Source: 62-47 sp039808365
GTDB lineage: Bacteria; Pseudomonadota; Alphaproteobacteria; Rhizobiales; Xanthobacteraceae
Direction of reading: 5' to 3'
DNA length: 28,220 nucleotides
Assembly (NCBI GenBank): GCA_039808365.1
Contig: JBDHSX010000031.1
Coordinates: 1-28,220 of the forward strand
The notes under the pieces were generated by a model. It saw nothing but the letters and a program-made list of their open reading frames with translations. It ran no database searches and had not been told where the DNA came from. Shown here piece by piece: positions 7,487 through 14,934 of this stretch. The first letter of the stretch is position 1. Each line of letters starts with the position of its first letter. The translations under genes and the position numbers were made by a program.

Positions 7487-9255
7487 GACACGCCTCCGAG
7501 ATAGGCTTCCAGCACGGCGGGATTTTTCCGGATATCGGCCGGCACGCCTTCCGCGATCTTGGTGCCGAAGTCGAGCACCACGAGGCGATCGGCGAGGCTC
7601 ATGACGAAATCCATGTCATGCTCGACCAGGAGCACGCTGACGCCTTCGCCGCGCACCTCGCGCAGCAATTTCGCCAGCGCCTTCTTCTCGCCGACGCGCA
7701 GGCCGGCCGCCGGCTCGTCGAGCAACAGCAGGATCGGATTGAGGCACAGCGCCCGCGCGACTTCCACAAGGCGCAACTGCCCGAGCGCCAGCGTTCCGGC
7801 CGGCTGCATTGCGACCTCGGCGAGGCCGACGCGTTCCAGTTGCCGGCGGGCGGTGGCGAACAACAGCGCCTCCTCGGCGCGGTCGAGCTTGAGCATGGCG
7901 CGGAACACGCCGGCGCGGCCGAGCAGGTAGGAGCCGAGCGCGACGTTCTCGATCACGCTCATGTCGGGGACGATCTCGACATGCTGGAAGGTGCGGCCGA
8001 GCCCGAGCGCCGCCGCGCGCTGCGGCGTCTGCGCCTGAAGCGGATGACCGTCGAAGGCGATCGCGCCCGAGGTCAGCGGCAGCGCGCCGGTGATGAGGTT
8101 GAAAGTGGTGCTTTTCCCCGCGCCATTGGGGCCGATCAGGCCGATGATGCGGCTCGCCTCCACCTCGAAGTTGACGTCGTTGACCGCGATCAGGCCGCCG
8201 AAGGTTTTGCGCGCGTCCTGAACCTGCAGGAGCCGCGCGCCGGGCGCGGGCAGCGTTTTGGTCGGAAGCCGGTCGCCGTCGCGGGGCGTCGGCGGTTTCG
8301 GCGGCGGCGGGGGACCGAACAGGATCGGCCACAGCCCGTTGCTGGCGGTCTGCAACACCAGCACCAGCACCGCGCCGTAGGCGATGGCCTCGAAATTGCC
8401 GGTATGGCCGAACAGCCAGGGCAGCAGGTTCTGCAACTGATCGCGCAGCACGGTGATGCCGGCCGCGCCGAGGATCGCGCCGTAGACGCGCCCGGCGCCG
8501 CCCAGCACCGCCATCAGCAGATATTCGGTGCCGGCGACCACGCCGAACGGGCCGGGCGACACCGAACGCTGGAAGTGGGCGTAGAGCCAGCCGGCGAGGC
8601 CGGCGAGCATCGCGGCGTAGACGAACACCATCAGCTTGGCGGCGGCAGTGTTGACGCCGAAGGCTTCCGCGGCGCGGGTCGAGCGGCGAAGCGCGCGAAC
8701 GGCGCGGCCGACGCGACCGTTCAACAGGTTTTGCGTCGCGATCACCGCCAGCACCACGGCGACCCAGACCACCACGAAATATTCCTTGGGGTCGATCAGT
8801 TGATGGTCGCCGAAGCGCAGCGCCGGAATGCCGGGCAGGCCGTCATGGGCGCCGAGCCAGCTGATGTTGCCGAACATGTAGAAGAACGCGATGCCCCAGG
8901 CGATGGTCGCCAGCGGCAGATAGTGGCCGGAGAGCCGCACCGTCACCGCGCCGACGGCGGCGGCGATCGCCATCGTCACAATGAGCGCGGCCGGCAGCGT
9001 CAGCCACGGCGAGACGCCGAAATGCACCGTCAGCACGCCGGTGGTGTAGGCGCCGAAACCGACGAAGGCGGACTGACCGAACGACGTCATGCCGCCGACG
9101 CCGGTGAGCAGCACCAGGCCGATCGCCACCAGGCTCGAAATGCCGATGTAGTTGAACAGCGTCACCCAGTAGTCCGGCAGCCAGCCGGTGAACGGCGCGA
9201 TCAGGATGAGCGCCGCGACGAGCGGAGGCGCGAAGGACCGGAGCGCGGCCATCAT
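7483..9255 (-). CDS. Fused HAAT permease and ATPase (LivM-LivG)
   Basis: 590 residues combining two normally separate subunits. Residues about 1-315 are a LivM-type permease with many hydrophobic segments and the conserved GVGGMTSFGQSAFVGFGAY region at 52-70. A proline-rich linker (about 315-326) leads to a LivG-type ATPase (341-590). Walker A is GPNGAGKS at 375-382 and Walker B LLLLDEP at 509-515, with the switch His at 546. The signature is degenerate (LALGQ, 489-493) where LivG proteins usually have a YGQQR-type sequence. The start overlaps the livH stop by 4 nt (ATGA), and the end overlaps livF the same way, so the three are translated as a block. LivM-LivG fusions are known in HAAT systems; the order of permease then ATPase is seen directly here. 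Confidence 0.92.
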   Translation of the reverse strand: MMAALRSFAPPLVAALILIAPFTGWLPDYWVTLFNYIGISSLVAIGLVLLTGVGGMTSFGQSAFVGFGAYTTGVLTVHFGVSPWLTLPAALIVTMAIAAAVGAVTVRLSGHYLPLATIAWGIAFFYMFGNISWLGAHDGLPGIPALRFGDHQLIDPKEYFVVVWVAVVLAVIATQNLLNGRVGRAVRALRRSTRAAEAFGVNTAAAKLMVFVYAAMLAGLAGWLYAHFQRSVSPGPFGVVAGTEYLLMAVLGGAGRVYGAILGAAGITVLRDQLQNLLPWLFGHTGNFEAIAYGAVLVLVLQTASNGLWPILFGPPPPPKPPTPRDGDRLPTKTLPAPGARLLQVQDARKTFGGLIAVNDVNFEVEASRIIGLIGPNGAGKSTTFNLITGALPLTSGAIAFDGHPLQAQTPQRAAALGLGRTFQHVEIVPDMSVIENVALGSYLLGRAGVFRAMLKLDRAEEALLFATARRQLERVGLAEVAMQPAGTLALGQLRLVEVARALCLNPILLLLDEPAAGLRVGEKKALAKLLREVRGEGVSVLLVEHDMDFVMSLADRLVVLDFGTKIAEGVPADIRKNPAVLEAYLGGVS

Positions 9256-10289
9256 TCCGATTCCTCATGGTAGGGGGCGTAGATCGAACGCCACGCCAGC
9301 ACCGGAATGATCAAGGTGAAGACCAGCACCTCCTTGAAGTTGCTGGCCCAGAACGAGAACAGCGCCTCGGCGAAGCCGACGCCCAGCGCCGCGATCACCG
9401 TCAGCGGATAGCTCACCAGCCCGCCGATGATGGCGGCGACGAACGCCTTCAGGCCGATCAGGAAGCCGGAATCGTAAAACACCGTCATCAGCGGGCCGAC
9501 CAGGATGCCCGATACCGCGCCGAGCAGGGCGGCGATGGCGAACGAGAACTGCCCGGCCGCCGAGGTCGGGATGCCGACCAGCCGCGCGCCGATCCGGTTC
9601 GACGAGCAGGCGCGCAACGCCTTGCCGAGCAAGGTGCGGCCGAAGAACAGCGCGAACAGTACCAGAAGCGCCGCGGTGACGATCAGCACCGCCACGCTCT
9701 GGCCGGTCACGACCAGATCGCCGAGCGAGAACGACGCCGATGACAGCGGCGTGGTGCCGCTGCCCTCGGGGCCGAAAAACACCAGCCCCAGCCCGATCAG
9801 CGAGAAATGCACGCCGAACGCCGCCATCAGCAGCACCAGCACGCTGGAATGCGCCAAGGGCTCGAAGGCGATGCGATAGATCATCGGCCCCATCGGCGTG
9901 ATCAGCGCGATCGCCAGCAGGATGTTGACGAACTGGCCGAGTTTCATCGGCGCCAGCGCCAGCGTCAGCCACAACAGCGCGGCCGGAAGCGCCAGATCGA
10001 ACACGGCGATGCGGACAAGCCGTTTCCAGGTCAAATCGCGGAAATGCCAGACTATTTCGGCCAGCGCCGCGAGAATCCCCAGCGCCAGCAACAGCCAGGG
10101 CGTTGACGGCGCCCGGCCGTTCTCCAGCGCCGCGACGGTGAGGGCGGCGAACGCCACGAATTCCCCCTGCGGCACAAAAATGACGCGGGTGACCGCGAAC
10201 ACCAGCACCAGCGCGATGGCCACCAGCGCATAGACCGCGCCGTTGATGACGCCGTCCTGGAGCAGGAACAGGAATATCGTGGTGTCCAC
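9252..10289 (-). CDS. livH: HAAT ABC transporter permease LivH
   Basis: 345 residues, about 55 longer than a typical LivH. The N-terminus (QDGVINGAVYALVAIALVLV) and the FVPQGEFVAFAA segment match the family. An added stretch at about 57-115, containing a charged loop and an extra hydrophobic segment, precedes the MIYRIAFEPLA motif (136-146). The start is GTG at 10289: the frame has a stop three codons upstream, and an AGGGGGG Shine-Dalgarno lies about 10 nt before it. The ATG at 10299 is in another frame. It overlaps the fused permease-ATPase gene by 4 nt. It is the first transporter gene, 152 bp downstream of the P450. Confidence 0.9.
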   Translation of the reverse strand: MDTTIFLFLLQDGVINGAVYALVAIALVLVFAVTRVIFVPQGEFVAFAALTVAALENGRAPSTPWLLLALGILAALAEIVWHFRDLTWKRLVRIAVFDLALPAALLWLTLALAPMKLGQFVNILLAIALITPMGPMIYRIAFEPLAHSSVLVLLMAAFGVHFSLIGLGLVFFGPEGSGTTPLSSASFSLGDLVVTGQSVAVLIVTAALLVLFALFFGRTLLGKALRACSSNRIGARLVGIPTSAAGQFSFAIAALLGAVSGILVGPLMTVFYDSGFLIGLKAFVAAIIGGLVSYPLTVIAALGVGFAEALFSFWASNFKEVLVFTLIIPVLAWRSIYAPYHEESE

Positions 10290-10350
10290 CCGCGTTCATC
10301 CCCCCTGGATCGTGGCGCGGGGGCGATCCCCGGCGCCCGAGTCCGATCTC

Positions 10351-10402
10351 GTTGGCGGTTAAAATTCACCAACCGCTCGTTTAATTCAAGAGCTTAGTTG
10401 GT
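10351..10402 (-). promoter_or_regulatory. Clustered inverted repeats between the P450 gene and livH
   Basis: The 152-bp gap is A/T-rich for this genome and full of TTGG/CCAA half-sites. GCGGTT (10355-10360) pairs with AACCGC (10371-10376), and ACCAAC (10368-10373) pairs with GTTGGT (10397-10402). A TTGAAT -35-like hexamer lies on the minus strand inside the cluster. This suggests a regulated promoter for the transporter genes, or a second one within the P450-transporter unit. The regulator is unknown. Confidence 0.4.
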
Positions 10403-10441
10403 CGAATTCCAAACCGCACTCAAGGTTGACCCGGGGGGCTG

Positions 10442-11662
10442 TCAATGGGCAAGCGCCTTGAAGCGGACCGGCAGCGAGCCGATCGAGCGCAACGTGTTGT
10501 TCAATTTACGGATTGGCTCGTCCGTCAGTTCGATGACATCGACCCGCTTCAGGAGCGCGGTCATGATCAGCTCGACCTCCAGCCGGGCGACCAGTTGGCC
10601 GACGCAGCTATGGATGCCGGCGCCGAAGGCGACATGACCGATCGGGCGGCGGCGGATGTCGAAGTGGTCGGGATCGGGGAATTTGCGGCGGTCGCGGTTG
10701 GCCGCGCCGAGGAACAGCAGGACTTTCTGACCCTCCGGAATGGTGGTGCCGGCGACCTCGACCTCGCGCGTGGTGGTGCGGAAGAAGGTCTGCACCGGCG
10801 ATTCCCAGCGCAGCACCTCGTCGAAGGATTGCCGGATCAGCGCGGGCTCGTCGCGCAGCGCGCGCCATTGCTCCGGGTGGGTGGCGAAGGCGTAAACCGC
10901 ATTGGCGATGCCGTTGACCGTGGTGTCGAGCCCGGCGGTGAGCATCGATCGCACCAGCGTCGCCGCCTCGTCGGCGTCGATCTCGCCCGCGTCGAACGCG
11001 TCCCATACCTGCGATCCGAATCCGCCCGGCCGCAGCATGTCGCGGGAACACTGGTCGTAGATCCATTGCACCACGGGCCTGGCGTTGGCGACCGATTCCT
11101 TGAAGATCGCGTTCGGCGGCCCGAACGAGTTGAATACCATGTTGCCGAACGGCAGCAGGTTTTCGCGACCCTCGGGGCGAAGGCCGACCGCGTCCGGGAA
11201 CACATGCAGCGGGAACACCTCCGCGAGGTCCTTGACGGCGTCGATCTCGCGCTTCGCCACCACCGTTTCGGCCAGCGCCTCGGCGCGGGCGGTGAAAGTC
11301 TCGCGAACCTGCCGCATCGCCGCCGGCGACAGGATGCGGCTCATCACCGCGCGGGTCCGGGTATGGATCGGTGGATCGACCTCAAGCAGCTTGCTCGGCG
11401 GCCGCCACGACTTGACCTTGGCGAAATCCTCGATGCCGGCGCCGCGCCCGGAGCAGAACGTCTCCCAGTCCATCAGCGACGCCTGCACCTCGGCGTGACG
11501 GGCCATGCCATAGACGCCGTAGCGCGACAGCCAGAACACCGGGCCGATCTCGCGCAGGTCTTCATGAAAGGCGTAGTGGTCGCTGAGAAAGGCGTCGGAA
11601 AACGGATCGATGTCCGACACCGGACAGGCGGGGCAGGGAGCGGAATGAGCGGGTTGCGTCAT
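10442..11662 (-). CDS. Cytochrome P450, CYP199-like (para-substituted benzoate oxidation)
   Basis: 406 residues from ATG 11662, the usual length for soluble bacterial P450s. Visible motifs: I-helix AGLDTT (243-248), ExxR at Glu282-Arg285, and heme loop FGAGIHSCVG with the Cys353 ligand. Long stretches match what I recall of CYP199A2/A4 from Rhodopseudomonas palustris, including WRPPS, DPPxHTRTRAV, FPDA-GL--EGRENLLP, FNSFGPPN and SPVQTFFRTTTR. The Arg/Ser pairs (R87, S90, R238, S239) correspond, as I recall, to residues that hold the benzoate carboxylate in CYP199A4. CYP199A enzymes oxidise or O-demethylate para-substituted benzoates. No ferredoxin or reductase gene lies in the window, so electrons must come from elsewhere. 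An open frame extends to 11728, but that extra part has no family match; no start has a strong Shine-Dalgarno. Confidence 0.88.
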   Translation of the reverse strand: MTQPAHSAPCPACPVSDIDPFSDAFLSDHYAFHEDLREIGPVFWLSRYGVYGMARHAEVQASLMDWETFCSGRGAGIEDFAKVKSWRPPSKLLEVDPPIHTRTRAVMSRILSPAAMRQVRETFTARAEALAETVVAKREIDAVKDLAEVFPLHVFPDAVGLRPEGRENLLPFGNMVFNSFGPPNAIFKESVANARPVVQWIYDQCSRDMLRPGGFGSQVWDAFDAGEIDADEAATLVRSMLTAGLDTTVNGIANAVYAFATHPEQWRALRDEPALIRQSFDEVLRWESPVQTFFRTTTREVEVAGTTIPEGQKVLLFLGAANRDRRKFPDPDHFDIRRRPIGHVAFGAGIHSCVGQLVARLEVELIMTALLKRVDVIELTDEPIRKLNNTLRSIGSLPVRFKALAH

Positions 11663-11751
11663 GGCGATGGACCGTTGCGGCTGTAGCGGAGGCGGACCGG
11701 ATATTCTCTCGAAATAACCGTGAGTCATAAGCGGAACGCGCCGCGCTGTCT

Positions 11752-11769
11752 GTCACAAGCGATTGTGAC
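11752..11769. promoter_or_regulatory. Perfect palindrome in the P450/LuxR divergent region
   Basis: GTCACAAGCGATTGTGAC is a perfect 7-bp inverted repeat with a 4-bp spacer. It lies 90 bp upstream of the P450 start and 98 bp upstream of the LuxR-type regulator start, in the only non-coding space the two share. It is a good candidate operator for the divergent regulator, though the regulator-site link is inference. Confidence 0.55.
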
Positions 11770-11866
11770 GACGCAGGCCGACGCCCCGCTCGCAGGCGCC
11801 AGGGACAACTTTCATCGGCGGGGCGATTGGATTAGATTGAATGAAAATTGCACGGAGGAGATCGGC

Positions 11867-12769
11867 ATGCCCGGCGGGTCGCGCGACGGTTCCGGACAGC
11901 ATCGGGAGCGACGGATGGACGCCGTGACGGGTCTGGACGTCGGGCACGACGGCTTCGAGCAGGCCGTGCTGCACCTCGGCCGTCCCGCCTTCGCCGATGC
12001 CTTGATGACGCATCTTCGCTGCATCGCCGCCGTCGATCACTGCATGGTCTTCGCCTTCGCCAACGACCGCGACGCGCAATGTCTGCTGACCGCCGGCGAC
12101 ATCGCGACCGGCGAGGATCTCGGCTCCGCCTATGCCGGTCATTTTCATGCCGGCGATCCCAACAAGGACATCATCTTCAAGCGAACCCGCGATGACAGCG
12201 CCGTCCTGATGCCGTTCGTCGCGCGCCGGATGTATCGCCGCGACTATCGCAAGCTGTTCTTCGACGATTCCGGCATCGTCGATAAGTTCGCGACGGCGCT
12301 CTGGCGCGAGGGCGTCTGCATCTACGCCAATTTCTACCGCCTCGCGGCCAGCGGCCGTTACACCGAGCGGCAGGCGGCCGCGCTGCATCGCGCCGGCCCG
12401 CGGATCGTCGCCGCCATCACGCGGCATTGTCAGCTTGTGCTTGAAAGGCCGCTTCATGACAAGCATCGGGGCGCTCGTGACGATGGCGCGCGCCTGCTTG
12501 CGGAGGCGTTCGCGAGGCCGCCGCTCGACGCGCTGACATCGCGGGAGCGCGACGTCTGCGTCAGGATTTTGCAGGGGCTGAGTTCGGAGGCGATCGCCGC
12601 CCGGCTCGGCATCGGCCTCAACAGCGTGCTGACCTATCGACGGCGCGCCTATCAGCGGCTCGGCATCACCTCGCAGAACGAATTGTTCTCGCTGGTGATG
12701 ACGCAACTCGCGGCGAGCCAGCGCTCGAACGCGATCCGCGCCCTCCCGTCAATCGGCCCGCTCAATTAG
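11867..12769 (+). CDS. LuxR-family (C-terminal HTH) transcriptional regulator
   Basis: 300 residues from ATG 11867, chosen for GGAGGAG 8 nt upstream. The C-terminal GerE/LuxR helix-turn-helix is at about 223-279 (LTSRERDVCVRILQGLSSEA, then IAARLGIGLNSVLTYRRRAY). The N-terminal ~200 residues have no motif I recognise; they lack an obvious receiver domain (no phospho-acceptor Asp pattern), and the fold could be a GAF/PAS-like sensor. It is divergent from the P450 gene, with a perfect palindrome in the 204-bp gap, so control of the P450/transporter unit is plausible. It is convergent with the porin gene. An alternative start at 11915 is possible. Confidence 0.85.
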   Translation: MPGGSRDGSGQHRERRMDAVTGLDVGHDGFEQAVLHLGRPAFADALMTHLRCIAAVDHCMVFAFANDRDAQCLLTAGDIATGEDLGSAYAGHFHAGDPNKDIIFKRTRDDSAVLMPFVARRMYRRDYRKLFFDDSGIVDKFATALWREGVCIYANFYRLAASGRYTERQAAALHRAGPRIVAAITRHCQLVLERPLHDKHRGARDDGARLLAEAFARPPLDALTSRERDVCVRILQGLSSEAIAARLGIGLNSVLTYRRRAYQRLGITSQNELFSLVMTQLAASQRSNAIRALPSIGPLN

Positions 12770-12801
12770 GGCGGGATGAAACTGGGTTTGATCGCCATTT
12801 G

Positions 12802-12828
12802 TCAGGCGCGGCTTGGGACCGCGCCTGA
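12802..12828. terminator. Bidirectional hairpin between regulator and porin
   Basis: TCAGGCGCGG (12802-12811) pairs perfectly with CCGCGCCTGA (12819-12828) around a 7-nt loop. It sits in the 70-bp gap between two convergent genes, as expected for a shared terminator. There is no U-tract on either side. Confidence 0.65.
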
Positions 12829-12839
12829 GATCGCGCGCG

Positions 12840-14438
12840 TCAGAACCTGACCGTGGCCGCCGCCATGAAGCGGTTGGCGACGCCGTAGCCGGCGCCGGCG
12901 GCGCCGGTCGCGGCCGCGCCGCCGAACACGTCGCGCTTGGTGTAGATGTATTCGATGCCGGCATCGAGCCATCCGGTATCGACGACGCCGTTGCTCTCGG
13001 TCGCGAACGGAGACCAGATCAGGTTGACGATGCCTTGCTGGATCTGGCCGTTCAGTGATGTCGCCGAGATCGAGCCCGGCGTGAAGCCGAGCGCGTAGGA
13101 CGGGTATTCCTGCCGCGCATAGGAGTAGGCGAAGGTGCTGCGCAACTGCGGCGACCAGAACCGGCGGTAGGCGACGGTGCCGCCATAGGCCGGAACGGTG
13201 TTTTCCGTGAAATCGACGCTGGTGACGCCCGGCATCCCGAGATTGGTCAGCAGGTCCTGTCCGGTGGTGTTGCCGGCGAAATAGCGGCCGATGCCCTGGC
13301 CGTAATAGCCCATGGCGACAAACTGGTCGGCCCCGAACGCGTTCGACAGCCATCGCATCGGAATGCGCACATGCGAGGCGACGCCCCAGCCGAACGTGTC
13401 CCGGTTTGCGCCGGGCAGCCCCGCGGCGGCGGCGGTGCCCGCGGTGTGGATGCTGAGGCGCCGCGCCAGCGCCCGCGTATCGAACTCGAAGCCGCTGTCG
13501 CGATAGGTCAGGCGGCCGAGCAGATCGGGCATCGTGGTGAAGGATGGGCTGGGACCGCCCAGGAAACTGGTGTCCGGAAAGAACGTGCCGGCGACCGAGG
13601 TGTATTGTGTGTCCGGCGCTTCGAGCGAAACCTGGCCGGTCCATCCCGGCGCGAGGTGTCCGGTGAACCGGATCTGGGCCTGACGCACGAACGACTGGTT
13701 GAGGTTGGTCGAGTCGTTGAGTGTCTCGAACATGCCTTCGTTCCACAGGCTGTTGGCCTGGCCGACCAGCACGCGGTACCGGTCGGTGCCGAGCTCGCCC
13801 CACGCCTGCCGCAGGCGGAATACCAGATTGTTGCTCGCGGCGGGACCGCCGGCGAAATCGCCTTCGACGCGCGTTTCCAGCGTTCCGATGCTGGTGAGCG
13901 TGCGGGTGTCGAGGCCGATGCGGCTGAACCGCGCGGTGATCGATGAATCGCCGCCCTGGAGCGCGGCGGCGCTGCCCGCCAGCGGAATGCTTTGCGGCGC
14001 CGGCGCGTGGTTCTGGTTGCGCGCGTTGAAATCGGCGTAGCCGGATGCTTTGGCGAAGCCATAGATGCGCACCTCGGTGGAGGCGCCGGGGACGCGCAGC
14101 GATATGCCGGGCAGATCGGAGCGCAGCGCGTCCTCATATTCGGAGCCCATCGGCTTGGGCGGAAGCAGGCCGGGGATGGGCGCGGCCGACTGCGGGGCGG
14201 CGACGGGCGTCGCCGCCGCTCTCTGATTTGCCGCGGGCGCGGGCGCGGCGGCGACCGCGTGCGGCACGGCGGCCTGCTGCTTCGCCATCGCGCGCTGCTT
14301 GCCTTCCATCTTGTCCAGCCGGCGTTGCAGTTCGTCGATCTTCTTCATCAGTTGCTCGACGGAGGGCTGCTCCGCTTGCGCGGCATAGCTATGCGTCGAC
14401 AGCGCGACGATGCCGGCCAATAGTCCGATCCGCCTCAT
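12840..14438 (-). CDS. DcaP-like outer-membrane porin
   Basis: 532 residues from ATG 14438, which has a GGGGGA Shine-Dalgarno 8 nt upstream; the ATG at 14447 is too close to it. An N-terminal signal peptide (MRRIGLLAGIVALSTHSYAA) is followed by a short heptad-rich helix (about 26-55), an Ala/Pro-rich segment (57-97), then a long region of alternating beta-strand pattern (from about 122, VRIYGFAKASGYADF). It ends in ATVRF with a C-terminal Phe, as outer-membrane beta-barrels do. The signal, coiled coil and barrel order matches DcaP-type trimeric porins, which pass dicarboxylates and related anions. It is separated from the transporter cluster only by the LuxR-type gene, so outer-membrane entry for the same substrate is plausible but unproven. 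Confidence 0.82.
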   Translation of the reverse strand: MRRIGLLAGIVALSTHSYAAQAEQPSVEQLMKKIDELQRRLDKMEGKQRAMAKQQAAVPHAVAAAPAPAANQRAAATPVAAPQSAAPIPGLLPPKPMGSEYEDALRSDLPGISLRVPGASTEVRIYGFAKASGYADFNARNQNHAPAPQSIPLAGSAAALQGGDSSITARFSRIGLDTRTLTSIGTLETRVEGDFAGGPAASNNLVFRLRQAWGELGTDRYRVLVGQANSLWNEGMFETLNDSTNLNQSFVRQAQIRFTGHLAPGWTGQVSLEAPDTQYTSVAGTFFPDTSFLGGPSPSFTTMPDLLGRLTYRDSGFEFDTRALARRLSIHTAGTAAAAGLPGANRDTFGWGVASHVRIPMRWLSNAFGADQFVAMGYYGQGIGRYFAGNTTGQDLLTNLGMPGVTSVDFTENTVPAYGGTVAYRRFWSPQLRSTFAYSYARQEYPSYALGFTPGSISATSLNGQIQQGIVNLIWSPFATESNGVVDTGWLDAGIEYIYTKRDVFGGAAATGAAGAGYGVANRFMAAATVRF

Positions 14439-14934
14439 GGCATACATCCCCCGATGGAATCGCTCTCGAACAAAGAATTAATTTAAACCGCTCGAATTGA
14501 TCTCCCTCAAGATGTGAGTTGGTGACTGCGGAGAGATTTCCCCGTCATTTGACTTTCGCGCCTCGTCTCACTGGCGGTCGCGCTGAAGCCAAAATGTCGC
14601 GTCGTTGCGGCCATCCCCGAGATTGGATGTCCCGGATGGCTTGTTAACTTGCATTGCAAATATGCCGGTGATAGCTGGAATCGGGGACGATGAGGGGGCG
14701 CTCCATATCAGTTCACCGTCTTTTTGCGCGATGCGACGCAGGCTTTGCCGTTCACGATCCAAGCTGTTCACTGTCCAGACCGTTCACTGCCCAAACTGTC
14801 CGCCGCGTGAAATTTACGATCGATAGAGCCCGATACGCGATGGGGAAACCATGTGCGCTTCCTGGCTCGACGGCCAATGGCGTGACGCCGGATTTTCCAC
14901 GCCGCAGAAGCAGCAAAAGAAATTGGGAGGATCG
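14439..14934. other. Gene-free divergent regulatory region (porin / glutaminase)
   Basis: Nearly 500 bp without a convincing gene, lower in GC than its surroundings. It should contain promoters for the porin (-) and the glutaminase (+). It holds three tandem 16-bp repeats (14750-14797) and an 11-bp palindrome TTGCATTGCAA (14649-14659). Short open frames on both strands (14605-14826 and 14568-14771) lack Shine-Dalgarno sequences and recognisable motifs, and I do not call them. Confidence 0.65.
14750..14797 (+). repeat. Three tandem 16-bp direct repeats upstream of glutaminase
   Basis: Three adjacent 16-bp units start at 14750, 14766 and 14782. Each begins GTTCAC, and all share CCA at unit positions 10-12 and C at position 15. 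Against the consensus GTTCACTGTCCAAACT they match at 13, 14 and 15 of 16 positions. The array ends 137 bp before the glutaminase ATG. A further GTTCACCGTC lies at 14711-14720 but is out of the 16-bp register. Tandem same-face sites like this suit cooperative binding of a direct-repeat-recognising regulator; no regulator is identified. Confidence 0.7.

Noticed and set aside
7618..9273. 551-residue plus-strand open frame
   Set aside because: Antisense to the fused permease-ATPase; composition is Gln/Arg/Asp-rich shadow, with no family features.
10297..10299. ATG start for livH
   Set aside because: It is in another frame; the livH frame starts at GTG 10289 with an in-frame stop just upstream.
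11663..11728. N-terminal extension of the P450 to ATG 11728
   Set aside because: The extra 22 residues have no counterpart in CYP199-type proteins, and the upstream Shine-Dalgarno is not better.
14711..14720. Fourth GTTCAC unit
   Set aside because: It shares only the first part of the unit and lies 39 bp before the first repeat, out of the 16-bp register, so I do not count it in the array.
14750..14797. CRISPR-like reading of the tandem repeats
   Set aside because: The units are directly adjacent with no spacers, and no cas genes are present.
14568..14826. Two short opposed open frames (67 and 73 residues) before glutaminase
   Set aside because: No Shine-Dalgarno, no recognisable domain, and they cross the tandem repeats; the region looks regulatory.
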